From Draconibacterium orientale (lineage in GTDB: Bacteria; Bacteroidota; Bacteroidia; Bacteroidales; UBA1556): a stretch of DNA of 40,593 nt. The DNA is taken from contig DZDC01000003.1 of assembly GCA_022736595.1 (NCBI GenBank), forward strand, positions 1 to 40,593, given 5' to 3'. A program made the position numbers and the translations under genes. Of this stretch, positions 23,917-31,784 are shown piece by piece (the stretch's first letter is position 1; each line of letters starts with the position of its first letter). The notes below the pieces were generated by a model, which was given only the letters and a program-made list of their open reading frames with translations, had not been told where the DNA came from and searched no databases.

Positions 23917-24971
23917 CATTTTTTTCCTTCTTTTATTCCAAAAAGTTTCTCCACCCTAGCTTTACTTTTTCCAGCTACCATAATAATTAAATAATCACCC
24001 AATTCAATCATGGTTTCGGACCGCGCGTTTACATGTAGTTTTGAAACGTTATTAATTTTTTTAACAATGCCAAGAAGTACAATGTTGTACTTAAGCTTAA
24101 GGCTTACGAAGGCATCGTCGTAGTTTTTATTTAAAAAAGGATTGTTTTCAGTTACCAGATATTGCTGATTATCAAAGTCATCGGCATGCGTAGCAGCTCC
24201 CATCAGGTCGATGTTTAAATCGGCAACATCGGGCTCAAAAACATAGCTGGCAACCAGTTTTGAAGCTATTACATTGCGTGCAACCACGTGAGCTACACCT
24301 GCAGCAATAAATGTATCGGTCAGCCTGTGATCACTTATACTTACCACAAGGTTGGGCTTTGGGAATTTCTTTTTAAAATTGATGGAGTAAATCAAAGATT
24401 CAGTGTCATCTCGAAATGCAAAAAATACGGTTGCGCTATCGTTGGGATTGGCCTTACTTATTGCATCAAGATTATTATGGTCGGCATAAAGAACAAACAT
24501 ATTCTCTTTCCCAAACTCTTCATAAATCAAGTCAACTTCATCTTTGTTGTTGGTAACAATTGCCACTTGTCTTGCGGCAGCTGTAAGCTCATGCACCACC
24601 ATTTTGGAAAAATCATTCCAACCTATGCACACAATATGGTTCGTAAAATTCGTACCGCGATAACCTAATTTGTTTTCTTGTATCATATTCATAATTATAC
24701 TTGACATACTACTAATAAACGTTCCTAAAACAAAAACACTTGATAAAACAAAGAGATAGCCAATGCTTTTACCGATAAATGTGTGAGGAGTATAATCTCC
24801 ATAACCCACGGAGGTAAGGGTAACCAAGGTGTACCATACTGCGTTTTCAAAGCTTTGAATGGTGCTGCTAGGGTTGCCACGTTCAGCAAGAAAAAGAAAT
24901 AAATCAAGCAAAATAAGGATTGCCAGACCTGTAATGCCAATAATAAGTAGTTTTTTAACCCGTCTGTGCAT
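23904..24971 (-). CDS. Two-helix potassium channel with RCK (TrkA-N/TrkA-C) domain
   Basis: A 355-residue subunit of a predicted tetrameric K+ channel. TM1 is at about 8-27, the pore helix and selectivity filter TSVGYGD at 53-59, and TM2 at about 66-95 with a glycine (G83) that could act as a hinge. The cytoplasmic RCK domain begins at NHIVCIGWNDFSK (111-123). Its turn is GWND rather than GxGxxG, like the GWSES of the Ca2+-gated channel MthK as I remember it, suggesting an ion- or ligand-gated rather than NAD-gated domain. A TrkA-C-like part occupies about 275-345 and ends with KKCC before DN, a cysteine pair near the C-terminus. It lies between a TAXI protein and a divergent TerB protein. 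Confidence 0.92.
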   Translation of the reverse strand: MHRRVKKLLIIGITGLAILILLDLFLFLAERGNPSSTIQSFENAVWYTLVTLTSVGYGDYTPHTFIGKSIGYLFVLSSVFVLGTFISSMSSIIMNMIQENKLGYRGTNFTNHIVCIGWNDFSKMVVHELTAAARQVAIVTNNKDEVDLIYEEFGKENMFVLYADHNNLDAISKANPNDSATVFFAFRDDTESLIYSINFKKKFPKPNLVVSISDHRLTDTFIAAGVAHVVARNVIASKLVASYVFEPDVADLNIDLMGAATHADDFDNQQYLVTENNPFLNKNYDDAFVSLKLKYNIVLLGIVKKINNVSKLHVNARSETMIELGDYLIIMVAGKSKARVEKLFGIKEGKKCCDN

Positions 24972-24998
24972 GTGTTTTAGTTGCTGAGTTTTGTGATG

Positions 24999-25028
24999 TA
25001 AATGTATGGATTTTTATACAATTGTCAA
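24999..25028 (-). promoter_or_regulatory. Channel gene promoter
   Basis: On the minus strand TTG (25028-25026), 19 bp, TACATTTA (25006-24999), one mismatch from consensus. The start site would be about 24 bp before the ATG at 24971. Confidence 0.5.
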
Positions 25029-25047
25029 CTTTTGAATTAATTTTTTT

Positions 25048-25078
25048 AAGGGTCATTCAAGAGGTTCTTTCTGACCTT
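25048..25078. promoter_or_regulatory. Operator-like dyad between divergent channel and TerB promoters
   Basis: AAGG(G)TCA at 25048-25055 and TGACCTT at 25072-25078 form an inverted repeat with one bulged G and a 16-bp centre. It lies between the -33 elements of the two divergent promoters, where one regulator could act on both. Inference only. Confidence 0.35.
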
Positions 25079-25109
25079 GATCCCTAATTTAATTTAGGTT
25101 TTTTACGTG

Positions 25110-25139
25110 TTGTATTTCTTGTTATTATTATTATATTTG
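25110..25139 (+). promoter_or_regulatory. Promoter of the TerB gene
   Basis: TTG (25110-25112), 19 bp, TATATTTG (25132-25139), a full consensus match. The leader is about 33 nt. Confidence 0.65.
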
Positions 25140-25176
25140 GTCGTTTTTTATGGAACCACATTAATACCACACTTAT

Positions 25177-25569
25177 ATGACAAATAGAATAAACTATAAA
25201 TCAGCATTACTTTACCTCTATTGGTTGATGTCAGGTGCTGATGGAAAGAAAAATTTTGATCCTGACGACCCAGAATGGCGCACCATGAAATTGATGCGGG
25301 ATGAGGAGCAAATTGGAGAAGATGATTTTGACCTCTTCATTAACTCCGATTTGGGGACTTCTGATAATCAGTTGGATTACGTTGTGAAACTATTACAACA
25401 AGTTACTCACGAACAAAAAGTTAGGGCTTTAGCTTGGATGGATTTGGTAATGATTGCGGATGGCGATATCCATAATAAGGAGTATGAACTTTACAATAAA
25501 GTTCGAAATAGGATTGGTGTTGAAGAAGATGAGGTGAAGAAGGAAAAACTAAAACTACCTCGGATTTAA
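25177..25569 (+). CDS. TerB-like protein
   Basis: A 130-residue soluble, acidic, helical protein. It begins INYKSALLYLYWLMSGADGKKNF and has the TerB hallmark repeated: ADG at 21-23 and IADGDIHNKEYELY at 93-106, where acidic residues in the helix turn are expected to bind a divalent metal. TerB domains belong to the tellurite-resistance/stress-response systems, in which they link membrane and cytoplasmic components (established for the family). Here it stands alone, with its own promoter and terminator, divergent from the K+ channel. Fusion of TerB-like repeats to a TAXI domain at 837-2708 suggests that it works with the TAXI protein or channel (inference). Confidence 0.8.
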   Translation: MTNRINYKSALLYLYWLMSGADGKKNFDPDDPEWRTMKLMRDEEQIGEDDFDLFINSDLGTSDNQLDYVVKLLQQVTHEQKVRALAWMDLVMIADGDIHNKEYELYNKVRNRIGVEEDEVKKEKLKLPRI

Positions 25570-25577
25570 GAATAAAC

Positions 25578-25611
25578 AAAAAGGGAGAATTAAAAAATCT
25601 CCCTTTTTTTT
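25578..25611 (+). terminator. Terminator of the TerB gene
   Basis: AAAAAGGGAGA, a loop of about 9 nt, TCTCCC and eight T. It directly follows the stop codon at 25569. Confidence 0.9.
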
Positions 25612-25623
25612 GTGTAACTTATA

Positions 25624-25688
25624 CCGATGATGCATTCAAAATTGTTCAATTTAGGCTAAGACTCATTGAAATTTTTCAAGCATATCGG
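25624..25688. repeat. Long imperfect inverted repeat (65 bp) between TerB gene and lepB
   Basis: CCGAT-G-ATGC (25624-25633) pairs with GCATATCGG (25680-25688), one bulged G. Inside, TT-C-AAAATT (from 25635) pairs imperfectly with the stretch before 25680, and CAAT (25647-25650) with ATTG (25665-25668), leaving a loop around TTAGGCTAA. It lies between a terminator and the 3' end of a convergent gene. It may be a structured RNA, an mRNA 3' end, or the remains of a small mobile element. Confidence 0.4.
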
Positions 25689-25710
25689 CATTGACCATTG
25701 TAAAATTATA

Positions 25711-25728
25711 TTTTAGTTTGGACTAAAA
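25711..25728 (-). terminator. Possible weak terminator of the lepB operon
   Basis: TTTTAGT, loop of 4, ACTAAAA: a perfect 7-bp stem 26 bp after the lepB stop. On the minus strand the exit is TATAATTTTA, not a clean T tract. Confidence 0.3.
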
Positions 25729-25754
25729 CATAAAAACAATTGGTATTACTTATT

Positions 25755-27386
25755 TTAATTCGGTATGGAGAACATTCGTGAAAAACGAATCTTACCGTTG
25801 GTAATTGATCGATCCTTATCCATTGACAACCAAATAAATGCAGGACTTCCCACAATATGATCCTCAGGTACAAAACCCCAATATCTGCTGTCGGCTGAGT
25901 TGTGACGATTGTCGCCCATCATCCAATAATAATTCATTTTAAAGGTATAATGAGTTGCAGGTTTATTATTGATCAGTATTTGATTGTTTAGAATCTGAAG
26001 GCTGTTGTTTTCGTATTTTTCAATAATTCGACGATAAAGAGGGAGGTTAGTAAGATTGATTTCAATGCTTGCACCAGCTTTAGGAATATAAATGGGACCA
26101 AAATTATCTTGATTCCATGGGTAGTTGATTCCATCATAAGGAAAAATATCATCTGAAACTATTCCTTTTTTAAAGGTTAATTTTTCGAGACGTTCCACAT
26201 TAGGATGGTTTTTAAGCTTTGCATACACTTCATTGGATATGTTGATTACCGAAAGGCGACCTATTTGTTCTTTTGTAAAAGCACTGTCGCAAGTGGAGTA
26301 GGGAAGGTAATAGTTCAACATTTCGTTTCTATAGTTGTCGCTTCGAGCAAAATTATAATAGGTTTCTATTTCTTCCATCGAAAGTCCAAGCTCTTGTAAT
26401 TCATTGCCGGTAAGGCTATTGTTTTTACCAACGATAAAATATTGGGTTTGATATCCTTCTTTAGTTTCAGCCTTCTTTCCATTAATATATACATCTTGGT
26501 TGATGATTTGTAAGGAATCTCCTGCAATTCCAATACATCTTTTAATATAGTTTTCACGCTTATCAACGGGTCTGGCAACCACAGGTCCAAAAGGAATTTG
26601 TGTTTGAGGATTGATTGCAGTGGGAGTATTTACCATGCTCCAGCCAAATCGGCGTACTAAGGTATAATAACTTTGGTTTTGATGATTAAGTGAAACGGTA
26701 TCTCCATCAGGATAATTAAATACGACAATGTCATTATTCTTAATTTCTCTAAAGCCACCAAAGCGATAGTAAGGCAATTTGATCCATTCTACGTAGGATT
26801 TGGCAGTTGCACTCAAAGGCATAGTATGATGTACAAAGGGAAAAGCAATGGGCGTATTAGGAACCTTGGGGCCAAAGCTAAGTTTGCTAACAAAAAGATA
26901 ATCGCCTACCAACATAGATTTTTCCATGGATGGAGTCGGAATAGTGTATGCTTCAAAGATAAAGGTGCGAATGATGGTAGCGGCAAAAACAGCAAAAACG
27001 ATGGCATCTGTCCATTCGCGAACTTTAGTTTTCTTAAATTCAGGTCGTTGACTCTTAATTTGATATTTTTCGTCTTTACTAAATCCAAGATAAGGGATGT
27101 AGGCAAAAGGAAAAACTGCTGCAAGGGCTTGTTCCCAGAGTAAGTTTTTATTGAATGTTTTTGCAGTTTCAACTATAAAAAGAAAAAACATAAATACATT
27201 GATATAGGGCAAAAAAGCGAAAATGATCCACCAAATCGGCTTTTCAATTACTTTTAACCAAATATAGGCATTATAAAACGGGATAAGTGCAAAATAGGAT
27301 TTGTATCCTGCTTTTTCAAATATTTTCATCAACCCAACTAAAGTTGGAATTAGAATGAGGGTGGTAATGATTGCGATGAGAGTCAT
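25755..27386 (-). CDS. lepB: Signal peptidase I (large Bacteroidota form)
   Basis: Removes signal peptides from exported proteins at the outer face of the inner membrane. At 543 residues it is much longer than the ~320 of E. coli. Residues 1-100 hold about four extra hydrophobic segments (IAIITTLILIPTLVGL and later ones), followed by the usual anchor at about 128-146. The catalytic serine is S153 in TPSMEKSM, the general base is K282 in YIKRCIGIAGD, and box E is MMGDNRHNSADSRYWG near 490. Between K282 and box E lies an insertion of nearly 200 residues, typical in Bacteroidota as I recall. It is the last gene of the parAB-dapB cluster, with a possible -7 box 21 bp upstream. Confidence 0.93.
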   Translation of the reverse strand: MTLIAIITTLILIPTLVGLMKIFEKAGYKSYFALIPFYNAYIWLKVIEKPIWWIIFAFLPYINVFMFFLFIVETAKTFNKNLLWEQALAAVFPFAYIPYLGFSKDEKYQIKSQRPEFKKTKVREWTDAIVFAVFAATIIRTFIFEAYTIPTPSMEKSMLVGDYLFVSKLSFGPKVPNTPIAFPFVHHTMPLSATAKSYVEWIKLPYYRFGGFREIKNNDIVVFNYPDGDTVSLNHQNQSYYTLVRRFGWSMVNTPTAINPQTQIPFGPVVARPVDKRENYIKRCIGIAGDSLQIINQDVYINGKKAETKEGYQTQYFIVGKNNSLTGNELQELGLSMEEIETYYNFARSDNYRNEMLNYYLPYSTCDSAFTKEQIGRLSVINISNEVYAKLKNHPNVERLEKLTFKKGIVSDDIFPYDGINYPWNQDNFGPIYIPKAGASIEINLTNLPLYRRIIEKYENNSLQILNNQILINNKPATHYTFKMNYYWMMGDNRHNSADSRYWGFVPEDHIVGSPAFIWLSMDKDRSITNGKIRFSRMFSIPN

Positions 27387-27406
27387 GCTGTGTATTTTTA
27401 AGGTTG

Positions 27407-27414
27407 CAAAGGTA
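27407..27414 (-). promoter_or_regulatory. Possible -7 box before lepB
   Basis: TACCTTTG on the minus strand matches TAnnTTTG 21 bp before the lepB ATG. No TTG is found at the -33 distance. Confidence 0.35.
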
Positions 27415-27456
27415 AATACTTAATTGTATGTTGGTTGGCGTTAAGTTTAAGGATTG

Positions 27457-28185
27457 TTAAAAGAATACTTCGGTAAAATTAAACCAGCCTTTTTTGTCAT
27501 AAATCCATTCTGCTGCTTCAATGGCTCCGATGGCAAATCCTTTCCGATTGTGGGCTATATGGCTAATAACCAAATCATCAATTTCTGATTGGTATCGCAC
27601 ATGATGGGTCCCCGGGGTTGCATCGATACGCAAGGCTTCAATTTTTAATTGGTCTGGAGCGGAATTTTCTTCCAAAGTCCATTGATTTTTTCGGTCTAAA
27701 TTCTCAATTATTTGTTGTGCTAAACTTACCGCTGTACCACTTGGGGCATCCAACTTGGCTGTGTGATGGATTTCTTCAATGCTCACTTCGTAGCCTTCAT
27801 AGACATTCATCCATTGTGCCAATTGTTGGTTAAGTTTAAAAAGAAGATTTACTCCAATGCTAAAATTGCTTCCCCACATTAATGCTTGCCCCTTGCTGAT
27901 GCACCATTGCTTCAACCGATCCTGATCGTGCTGCCATGCTGTGGTGCCAACAATAATGGGAAGGTTGAGTTCAAAGCAATGTTCAATATTTTGAACCGCA
28001 GAGGCCGGTGTTGAAAACTCAATGGCTACATGGGCAGTTTTTAGAGAGGCTGCCTGCAGCAACCAATCTTCTTCTTTATCGATCCGTGCCACAATACGAT
28101 GCCCCTTTTTTAAACTCATTTCTTCAATAAGTTTTCCCATTTTTCCATAACCCAGGAGTGCAATATTCAGTGATGTATTGTTCAT
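27457..28185 (-). CDS. dapB: 4-hydroxy-tetrahydrodipicolinate reductase
   Basis: Reduces hydroxy-tetrahydrodipicolinate on the path to diaminopimelate and lysine, thus supplying peptidoglycan. The 242 residues fit the family. The NAD(P) turn is LLGYGKMGK (10-18), and the substrate site EIHHTAKLDAPSGTA (about 140-154) keeps the paired histidines and lysine of the family signature. Like other Bacteroidota forms it lacks part of the N-terminal domain seen in the 273-residue E. coli enzyme. The start is 13 bp after the DUF5683 gene, which supports co-transcription. Confidence 0.95.
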   Translation of the reverse strand: MNNTSLNIALLGYGKMGKLIEEMSLKKGHRIVARIDKEEDWLLQAASLKTAHVAIEFSTPASAVQNIEHCFELNLPIIVGTTAWQHDQDRLKQWCISKGQALMWGSNFSIGVNLLFKLNQQLAQWMNVYEGYEVSIEEIHHTAKLDAPSGTAVSLAQQIIENLDRKNQWTLEENSAPDQLKIEALRIDATPGTHHVRYQSEIDDLVISHIAHNRKGFAIGAIEAAEWIYDKKGWFNFTEVFF

Positions 28186-28198
28186 ATTTTTTAGGTCG

Positions 28199-28783
28199 TT
28201 AAAAATGTAAAGTTAAACAGATGCCCGTGGAGGCAGTTTTGCTATAGGGAGAATAAATTTGAACTTGAGGTTTCAGATTGAGGCTTAAATCGTTGCTGAT
28301 ATCGTAGGTGAAAAAATGAGCATCTACAACTGCATCTAGCACGTTCAGAGTATAAAGAGCCCCTATTAGAATGATAGATAAATCGCGATTTTTCCAGTAC
28401 ATATTTTTTATAAGACGTAAATTTTCTGCACTATACTGAGGAAAATCAGTGTCATTGTTGAGATTGTTATCGAGGCGTTTGCTGTAAGCATCCCTATAAG
28501 TCACATAATTTTTTTGATTGTCAATAATAAAATAAGTTAGGGTGCCAAAACCGGCATAGAGTATGGGTAATTTCCAGTATTTTTTATTGTAAGCCTGCCC
28601 CAGTCCTGGTAGTAGTGCTGAATAGAGGGCCGCTTTTTTAGGCGAATGATTGAGGTCAGGGAGGGTTATTGGGGATGCAGTTTCAATTTTAATAGAATCG
28701 CTAATCTCCTGAGCATTAAGACTATTGCTATTAGCAAACATCAATACCAAAAACAGAAACATCAATGGTAAGGGATAATTCAT
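28199..28783 (-). CDS. DUF5683 exported membrane protein
   Basis: A 194-residue protein with a signal peptide (1-25, ending NSLNAQ) and the DUF5683 signature KKAALYSALLPGLGQAYNKK (about 49-68), followed by two or three hydrophobic segments (LPILYAGFGTLTYFIID; LSIILIGALYTLNVLDAV). The function is unknown. Its fixed place between parB and dapB in many Bacteroidota genomes (from memory) points to an envelope or cell-cycle role, which is only inference. It starts 66 bp after parB. Confidence 0.85.
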   Translation of the reverse strand: MNYPLPLMFLFLVLMFANSNSLNAQEISDSIKIETASPITLPDLNHSPKKAALYSALLPGLGQAYNKKYWKLPILYAGFGTLTYFIIDNQKNYVTYRDAYSKRLDNNLNNDTDFPQYSAENLRLIKNMYWKNRDLSIILIGALYTLNVLDAVVDAHFFTYDISNDLSLNLKPQVQIYSPYSKTASTGICLTLHF

Positions 28784-28849
28784 TGCAAAGTTTAATACTT
28801 AGGTTTGGTAATTTAAAACGGTTAAAAAATAAGAAATCGTACAACAAAA

Positions 28850-29743
28850 CTAATTTTGTAAAAGCTTTTGTAGTATTTGATCCAGTTGTTGGTCGCTTGT
28901 AAATGGAATGCTGATACTTCCTTTGCCTTTAGGATTACGTTTGATTTCTGTATTTTTACCTAACTCTTTTTTAAGCTTATTATTATATTGTTGATATTTA
29001 AAAGGTAAGCTGGTTTTTGAACTGCTTTCGATTTTTGATTTTTTATTCCGAAGGTTACGCACCAATTCTTCAACTTGCCTAACTGAAAGCGATTTTTTAA
29101 GAATTTCATCCACCACAAAGAGTTGGTCTGCCTCACTATCGAGGTTGATGATTGCTCTTGCATGACCCATGGATAATAGGTTTTCTCGTAAAGCAAGTTG
29201 AACACTTTCAGGTAGTTTTAAGAGTCGAAGATAGTTGTTGATGGTGGTAAAGTTTTTGCCAACTCGTTCGGCCAAACCTTCCAAATTATGACCGCAATCT
29301 TGAATGAGATGTTGATAGCTTAACGCAATTTCTAATGAGTTAAGATCTTGACGTTGAATATTTTCAACTAATGCAAGTTCTAACGAAAGGGCATCATTTG
29401 CTTCTCTTACAAACGCTGGAATGGCAGTTAACCCAGCAAGTTGGGATGCTCTTAAACGGCGTTCCCCACTGATTACTTCAAATTGTTTGTCGGCAATTTT
29501 TCGTACTGTGATAGGTTGAATAATCCCTAAACTTTTAATGGATTCAGCAAGCTCATTTAAACTTGTAGAATCAAAGTCTTTGCGGGGTTGGTCGGGATTT
29601 GCCTTTATGGTTTCAATTTCTATCTCATAAATGCCGCCGTTATCCATACTTTTAAATGCATTGGATCGACTTCCTAAACCTGTATTGTTACTGTCGAGCA
29701 AAGCGCCTAATCCTCTGCCTAATGCTTTTTTTTGTTCGCTCAT
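28850..29743 (-). CDS. parB: Chromosome partitioning protein ParB
   Basis: ParB is the CTP-dependent clamp that loads at parS sites and spreads to organise the chromosome origin. The 297 residues include an N-terminal KKALGRGLGALL that contacts ParA, the CTP-binding boxes NPDQPRKDF and GERRLRASQLAG, a helix-turn-helix region (LAERVGKNFTTINNYLRLLKL, in part; about 155-180) and a C-terminal dimerisation segment (LDQILQKLLQ). The start overlaps the parA stop as ATGA, so the two are translationally coupled. I found no full parS site in the window. Confidence 0.96.
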   Translation of the reverse strand: MSEQKKALGRGLGALLDSNNTGLGSRSNAFKSMDNGGIYEIEIETIKANPDQPRKDFDSTSLNELAESIKSLGIIQPITVRKIADKQFEVISGERRLRASQLAGLTAIPAFVREANDALSLELALVENIQRQDLNSLEIALSYQHLIQDCGHNLEGLAERVGKNFTTINNYLRLLKLPESVQLALRENLLSMGHARAIINLDSEADQLFVVDEILKKSLSVRQVEELVRNLRNKKSKIESSSKTSLPFKYQQYNNKLKKELGKNTEIKRNPKGKGSISIPFTSDQQLDQILQKLLQN

Positions 29744-30543
29744 ATTTCTATGGTTTTGTCTTTGTTCGATATTTTGGTTAAATCGTTACGCTGTAATATT
29801 TCTCTGGCTAAATTTATATAGTTACTTGAACCTGAGCTGTTAATATCGTACATCATGATGGGTTGACCGTAGCTAGGCGCTTCTCCAAGACGCGTATTAT
29901 TATGAATGATGGTTTCAAAAACAATTTGTTCAAAATGAAGTCTTACATCTTGTACAACCTGTTTTGAGAGTCGTGTACGTGGATCGAACATGGTGAGAAG
30001 AATGCCTTCAATATCCAATTGATTATTCAATCGATCTTGTACTATTCGTATGGTGTTGAGTAGTTTACCTAAACCTTCCAAGGCAAAATATTGACATTGA
30101 ACGGGTATTATTACCGAGTTGGCTGCAGTAAGGGAGTTGATGGTAATAAGGCCTAGGGAAGGAGAACAGTCTATAATCACAAAGTCATAATCGTCTTTGA
30201 TGGTATCGATTACCTTACGCATCATCATTTCTCGATTAGGCAAGTTTATCATTTCAATTTCTGCTCCAACCAAGTCAATATGAGCGGGTAAAAGGTCAAG
30301 CCCGGGGGTTTCAGTTTTGAGTATGATGTCTTTAGCTTTTACCTCATCAATGATACACTCGTAAATACTGGTTTTAATATTTTTTGGATCGAAGCCCACT
30401 CCTGAAGTTGCGTTAGCTTGAGGGTCGGCATCTATTAGCAGTGTTTTATATTCTAAAATGGCCAATCCGGCACTAAGATTAATTGCGGTGGTAGTTTTCC
30501 CAACTCCGCCTTTTTGATTTGCTATTGCAATTACTTTTCCCAT
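29740..30543 (-). CDS. parA: Chromosome partitioning ATPase ParA
   Basis: A deviant Walker ATPase that drives origin segregation with ParB. The 267 residues start directly with the fold (GKVIAIANQKGGVGKTTTA), with no N-terminal helix-turn-helix, so it is the chromosomal Soj/ParA type. The Walker A box is KGGVGKTT at about 10-17, Walker A' is in LLIDADPQANAT, and Walker B is FVIIDCSPSLG. The metallo-hydrolase gene ends 6 bp upstream, so parA probably shares its promoter. Confidence 0.97.
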   Translation of the reverse strand: MGKVIAIANQKGGVGKTTTAINLSAGLAILEYKTLLIDADPQANATSGVGFDPKNIKTSIYECIIDEVKAKDIILKTETPGLDLLPAHIDLVGAEIEMINLPNREMMMRKVIDTIKDDYDFVIIDCSPSLGLITINSLTAANSVIIPVQCQYFALEGLGKLLNTIRIVQDRLNNQLDIEGILLTMFDPRTRLSKQVVQDVRLHFEQIVFETIIHNNTRLGEAPSYGQPIMMYDINSSGSSNYINLAREILQRNDLTKISNKDKTIEI

Positions 30544-30549
30544 AAATAA

Positions 30550-31230
30550 TTATATATTTATACTTTCTCCTATTTCGATAAATGTAAGATTAATTCCGTT
30601 GTTCTGGAATTCGCTTTTTGCTTTTTGTTGATCCACAACAATGTATCCAAATGTATCGTAATGCATGGCTATAATGTTATTGCACTCAATCCATTGACTT
30701 GCGATAATGGCTTCATTAATGCCCATTGTAAAGTTATCGCCGATGGGTAAAAGTGCAAAATCAAGTTTTACCAACATTGGAATTATTTTCATATCCATCA
30801 TAAGTCCTGTATCTCCTGCATGATAGAAATTGCCATGGTCGCTTTGGATAATGAAGCTGCCAGGGTTTCCACCAGGACTTCCATCGGGCATCACGCTGCT
30901 ATGTTGAGCGGTGAAATAAGTTAGCTTTCCAAAATCAAAATTCCAGCTCCCTCCGATATTCATAGGATGAAGTTTTGATAGCCCCTGCTTTTGGAACCAA
31001 TTGACTATTTCAAAGTTAGAAACCACTGTAGCATTGGTTCGCTGAGCAATACGCACCACATCGGCAACGTGGTCTTCATGCCCATGAGTTACCAAAATAT
31101 AATCGCATTCAATCGAATCAATATCAATATTGCTTGCTAAAGGGTTTCCGCTGATGAATGGGTCAATCAAAAGCTTGGTTTTGCCGAGGTCAATATGCCA
31201 ACAAGCATGTCCTAAATTTCTGATTCTCAT
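30550..31230 (-). CDS. UPF0173-type metal-dependent hydrolase (metallo-beta-lactamase fold)
   Basis: A 226-residue cytoplasmic hydrolase. The zinc motif is VTHGHEDHVAD (about 48-58; H-x-H-x-D-H), with further ligands in FTAQHSS, YHAGDTGLMMD and a C-terminal MHYDTFG. The N-terminus RNLGHACWHIDLGKTKLLIDP is the usual UPF0173 opening. The natural substrate is not known. It stands at the head of the parA-parB-dapB-lepB cluster, 6 bp from parA, with a TAATTTTG -7 box upstream. Confidence 0.88.
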   Translation of the reverse strand: MRIRNLGHACWHIDLGKTKLLIDPFISGNPLASNIDIDSIECDYILVTHGHEDHVADVVRIAQRTNATVVSNFEIVNWFQKQGLSKLHPMNIGGSWNFDFGKLTYFTAQHSSVMPDGSPGGNPGSFIIQSDHGNFYHAGDTGLMMDMKIIPMLVKLDFALLPIGDNFTMGINEAIIASQWIECNNIIAMHYDTFGYIVVDQQKAKSEFQNNGINLTFIEIGESINI

Positions 31231-31268
31231 GGCTGATAAGTTGATATATTACGGTTAATGTCAAAAGA

Positions 31269-31276
31269 CAAAATTA
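31269..31276 (-). promoter_or_regulatory. -7 box of the hydrolase-parAB operon
   Basis: TAATTTTG on the minus strand matches TAnnTTTG, about 38 bp before the ATG at 31230. It directly follows the terminator of the PUR gene. No TTG is at the -33 position. Confidence 0.4.
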
Positions 31277-31277
31277 G

Positions 31278-31309
31278 AATTAAAAAAGCTGCTTTTACGG
31301 GCAGCTTTT
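31278..31309 (-). terminator. Terminator of the PUR-domain gene
   Basis: On the minus strand AAAAGCTGC, an 8-nt loop, GCAGCTTTT continuing into TT and AATT. Perfect 9-bp stem, 26 bp after the stop codon. Confidence 0.8.
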
Positions 31310-31335
31310 CAGATTATTTCAACAATTGATGGTTT

Positions 31336-31647
31336 TTAATCGTTTTGCACTTCTTCTTCACTGTATCGATCATAATTTTCATCATAACCTTGGTTTTCCA
31401 TTATGAAATTCAAAGTATCATTGAGACCTTCTTTAAACTTTCCAAAGTCTTCTTTGTAAATAAATATTTTATGCTTTTCGAAGAAGAATTTACCAGTTTC
31501 TCCATTAAAACGCTTTTTGCTTTCGGTTAGAGTTAGGTAGTATTCGCCTGATTTAGTTTCTTTTACATCAAAAAAATAGGTTCGCTTACCGGCTTTTACC
31601 TTTGTTGAGTATACCTCAGAACCATCGTTGTAATCACTCATTTCCAT
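31336..31647 (-). CDS. DUF3276 PUR-family nucleic-acid-binding protein
   Basis: A 103-residue protein of the bacterial PUR-alpha-like family (DUF3276; relatives include BpuR of Borrelia). The single PUR repeat covers about 8-85: SEVYSTKVKAGKRTYFFDVKE, then YYLTLTESKKRF and IFIYKEDFGKFKEGL, giving the beta-sheet plus helix fold that binds single-stranded DNA or RNA. The C-terminus is acidic (DENYDRYSEEEVQND). It has its own -7 box and terminator and is likely a single-gene unit. Targets are unknown. Confidence 0.9.
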   Translation of the reverse strand: MEMSDYNDGSEVYSTKVKAGKRTYFFDVKETKSGEYYLTLTESKKRFNGETGKFFFEKHKIFIYKEDFGKFKEGLNDTLNFIMENQGYDENYDRYSEEEVQND

Positions 31648-31688
31648 ATAAATTGGCTTAAAATTAGTTTTTAGTTATAAACTTCTGG

Positions 31689-31742
31689 CAAAGATAGATT
31701 TTTAATCATTTGTAATGAGAATGATTTAAAATTCTTCATTCT
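31689..31742 (-). promoter_or_regulatory. PUR gene -7 box with an upstream dyad
   Basis: TATCTTTG (31696-31689, minus) matches TAnnTTTG. Just upstream, AGAATGA (31718-31724) and TCATTCT (31736-31742) form a 7-bp inverted repeat about 22 bp from the -7 box. No TTG is at the -33 spot, so the dyad may be an activator or autoregulation site (inference). Confidence 0.4.
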
Positions 31743-31784
31743 TTTTAACGAATTAAATTTTATTGTTTTTAGAATCACCCTTAA

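Noticed and set aside
24288..24668. 126-codon ORF antisense to the K+ channel gene
   Set aside because: The channel frame has clear domains here. The antisense product has no recognisable features and no promoter box at its start.
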